Below are positions 24,834 through 25,569 of a stretch of 25,569 bases of DNA, piece after piece (position 1 is the stretch's first letter; the number at the start of each line of letters is the position of its first letter). The position numbers and the translations under genes were made by a program. The notes beneath the pieces are model-generated. The model was not told the origin of the DNA and did no database searches. It was given only the letters and a program-made list of their open reading frames with translations. Location: positions 1-25,569 of the forward strand of contig JARWMV010000188.1 of NCBI GenBank assembly GCA_030998015.1. Direction: 5' to 3'. Origin of the DNA: Ceratorhiza oryzae-sativae (taxonomy: Eukaryota > Basidiomycota > Agaricomycetes > Cantharellales > Ceratobasidiaceae).

Positions 24834-25053
24834 CCGCCGGCGTTAGAGGGAATCCTCAGATGAGGTAGCCTTGACCATGAGTCTCATGGTCCAGGCTACC
24901 TCCCATAAAGATTCCCTCGTAGAAAATGACGACCGTTCGTCATTTTCAGCCGGCGGCTAAATATCGATTATGCCGCGCACTAGCAATCGCAAACGGTTGC
25001 GATTGCTCACGTTGGTTGGTGGGACAAGTCCCACCAGCAACTAACGCGCGCGG
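24834..25053 (-). repeat. Family A element, 220 nt (A21)
   Basis: 222-nt subtype lacking two bases of the ATATCGATAT linker (reads ATCGATTATGCC on the plus strand), the only linker change seen among the copies. Confidence 0.94.
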
Positions 25054-25471
25054 AGGCATATAGCAGTAAAATTTTATTAAAGTAGTTAACACAAAAAATT
25101 TGAATTTAGCATAAGCATCTTTAACATATGCGTTAAATATAAATAACCAATTTTTAATTTTATTAACGAATTCAACTATATTTGCTAAAATATTTTGCAT
25201 TAGTTTGGACTATGTCTTTTTTCTCAATAGATTAATGAAAAGGCGTAAAGCATTGGAATTAATGCACTTTTCTGTCTATTTTACAAAATTTTCACGTATA
25301 GTCTCTGAGGCTTTGATTTTTGTCATTAAAGCCTGCTAGTCGAAAGTTAATATCACAAATAAGAAATTTTCTTGCTGTTTGTAGACAACAAGGGATAATA
25401 ATACCTCAGAATTTATAGCCTAACATGCCATTTCACCTACAATGGAATGGCCAGCTACCCAGAGGTTTTGA

Positions 25472-25559
25472 CAATTGACCCCCAAACAATGCAGCTACGC
25501 TGCATTGTTTGGGGGGGCAATTGCCCCCCAACATGCTGTAAGGCATTGGGGGTCAATTG
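25472..25559 (+). repeat. Family D double hairpin (D10)
   Basis: Bounded by CAATTG on both sides; nearly the same as D2 inside HEG1 (CAAACAATGC for CAAACATGTGC). Confidence 0.85.
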
Positions 25560-25569
25560 TTCTAGCATA

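Larger units (their letters stand above)
23657..25200 (-). pseudogene. LAGLIDADG homing endonuclease with three insertions
   Basis: Starts ATG at 25200 (MQNILANIVEFVNKIKNW). A21 interrupts after FYCYMP, and B15 interrupts inside DLTEYQKEV. Exact removal of A21 gives YMPSLRKYS in frame. Removing B15 with one TTTGA duplicate gives LTEYQKEVIFGTMLGDA, restoring the first LAGLIDADG motif. The second motif is LTPVGLAFLIMDDASF (near 24210-24163). The protein continues to VKPHIIPSM, where A20 interrupts. Without A20 it reads RVFNVQRAYFA and stops at the intron end. All catalytic-motif blocks survive, so the damage is only the inserts. It would encode a full-length intron endonuclease if they were removed from RNA. 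Confidence 0.88.
23657..25569 (-). other. Group I intron in nad1, partial at window edge
   Basis: R element CCTCAGAGACTATACG (25293-25310) and S-like GACATAGTCC (25207-25217) form P7; Q-like ACTAGCAGGC lies just upstream. The HEG starts at 25200, just after S, and its stop overlaps the inferred 3' splice site. The 5' end and first exon lie past the window. D10 is inserted in the core's upstream part. Confidence 0.87.

Overview
The window looks like part of a fungal mitochondrial genome that has been heavily invaded by GC-rich, hairpin-forming repeats. The evidence is two nad1 (complex I ND1) exons of fungal type, group I introns carrying LAGLIDADG and GIY-YIG homing endonuclease genes (HEGs), four mitochondrial-style tRNAs (Gly, Cys, Arg, Leu), and AT-rich spacer around very GC-rich islands. 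Every Trp codon I checked in nad1 is TGG. The species cannot be named from this window.

Layout. (1) Positions 1-13537 form one palindrome. The left arm (1 to about 6769) reappears reverse-complemented in the right arm. The axis lies inside a short hairpin of a repeat (family B) at about 6770. The arms differ, where I compared them, only in the length of homopolymer or dinucleotide runs. Each arm carries tRNA-Gly(UCC), a LAGLIDADG HEG broken by repeats, a second HEG relic, tRNA-Cys(GCA), eight copies of repeat family A, a short tandem array of family C, and several B, D, E, F, G, J and K elements. (2) Positions 13538-18915 are single-copy. They hold tRNA-Arg(UCG), tRNA-Leu(UAG), an exact-length 341-bp duplication, and mostly repeats with unassigned spacer. 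(3) Positions 18916-25569 hold nad1 on the minus strand: the last exon (18916-19275), a group I intron with a shattered GIY-YIG HEG (19276-23291), an internal exon (23292-23656), and the 3' part of another group I intron with a LAGLIDADG HEG split by three insertions (23657 to beyond the window). The 5' exon or exons of nad1 lie outside the window.

The repeats are the main story. Family A (29 copies; 172, 212 or 222 nt) can fold into two consecutive three-way junctions, each closed by an 8-bp GC stem. Family B (15 sites plus four arm duplicates) begins CCCGTG and ends GGGGG. At many sites it has 5-bp direct target duplications (TTTGA or TATGA on the element's own strand). Removing A or B copies exactly, with one target duplicate for B, re-joins HEG reading frames with recognisable protein on both sides. 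Hairpin modules are shared and nested among families, and some stems vary by compensatory pairs. No repeat lies in the nad1 exons or in the recognised tRNAs. No transposase, recombinase or reverse transcriptase is encoded here, so whatever mobilises the elements must act in trans or be a replication or recombination process.
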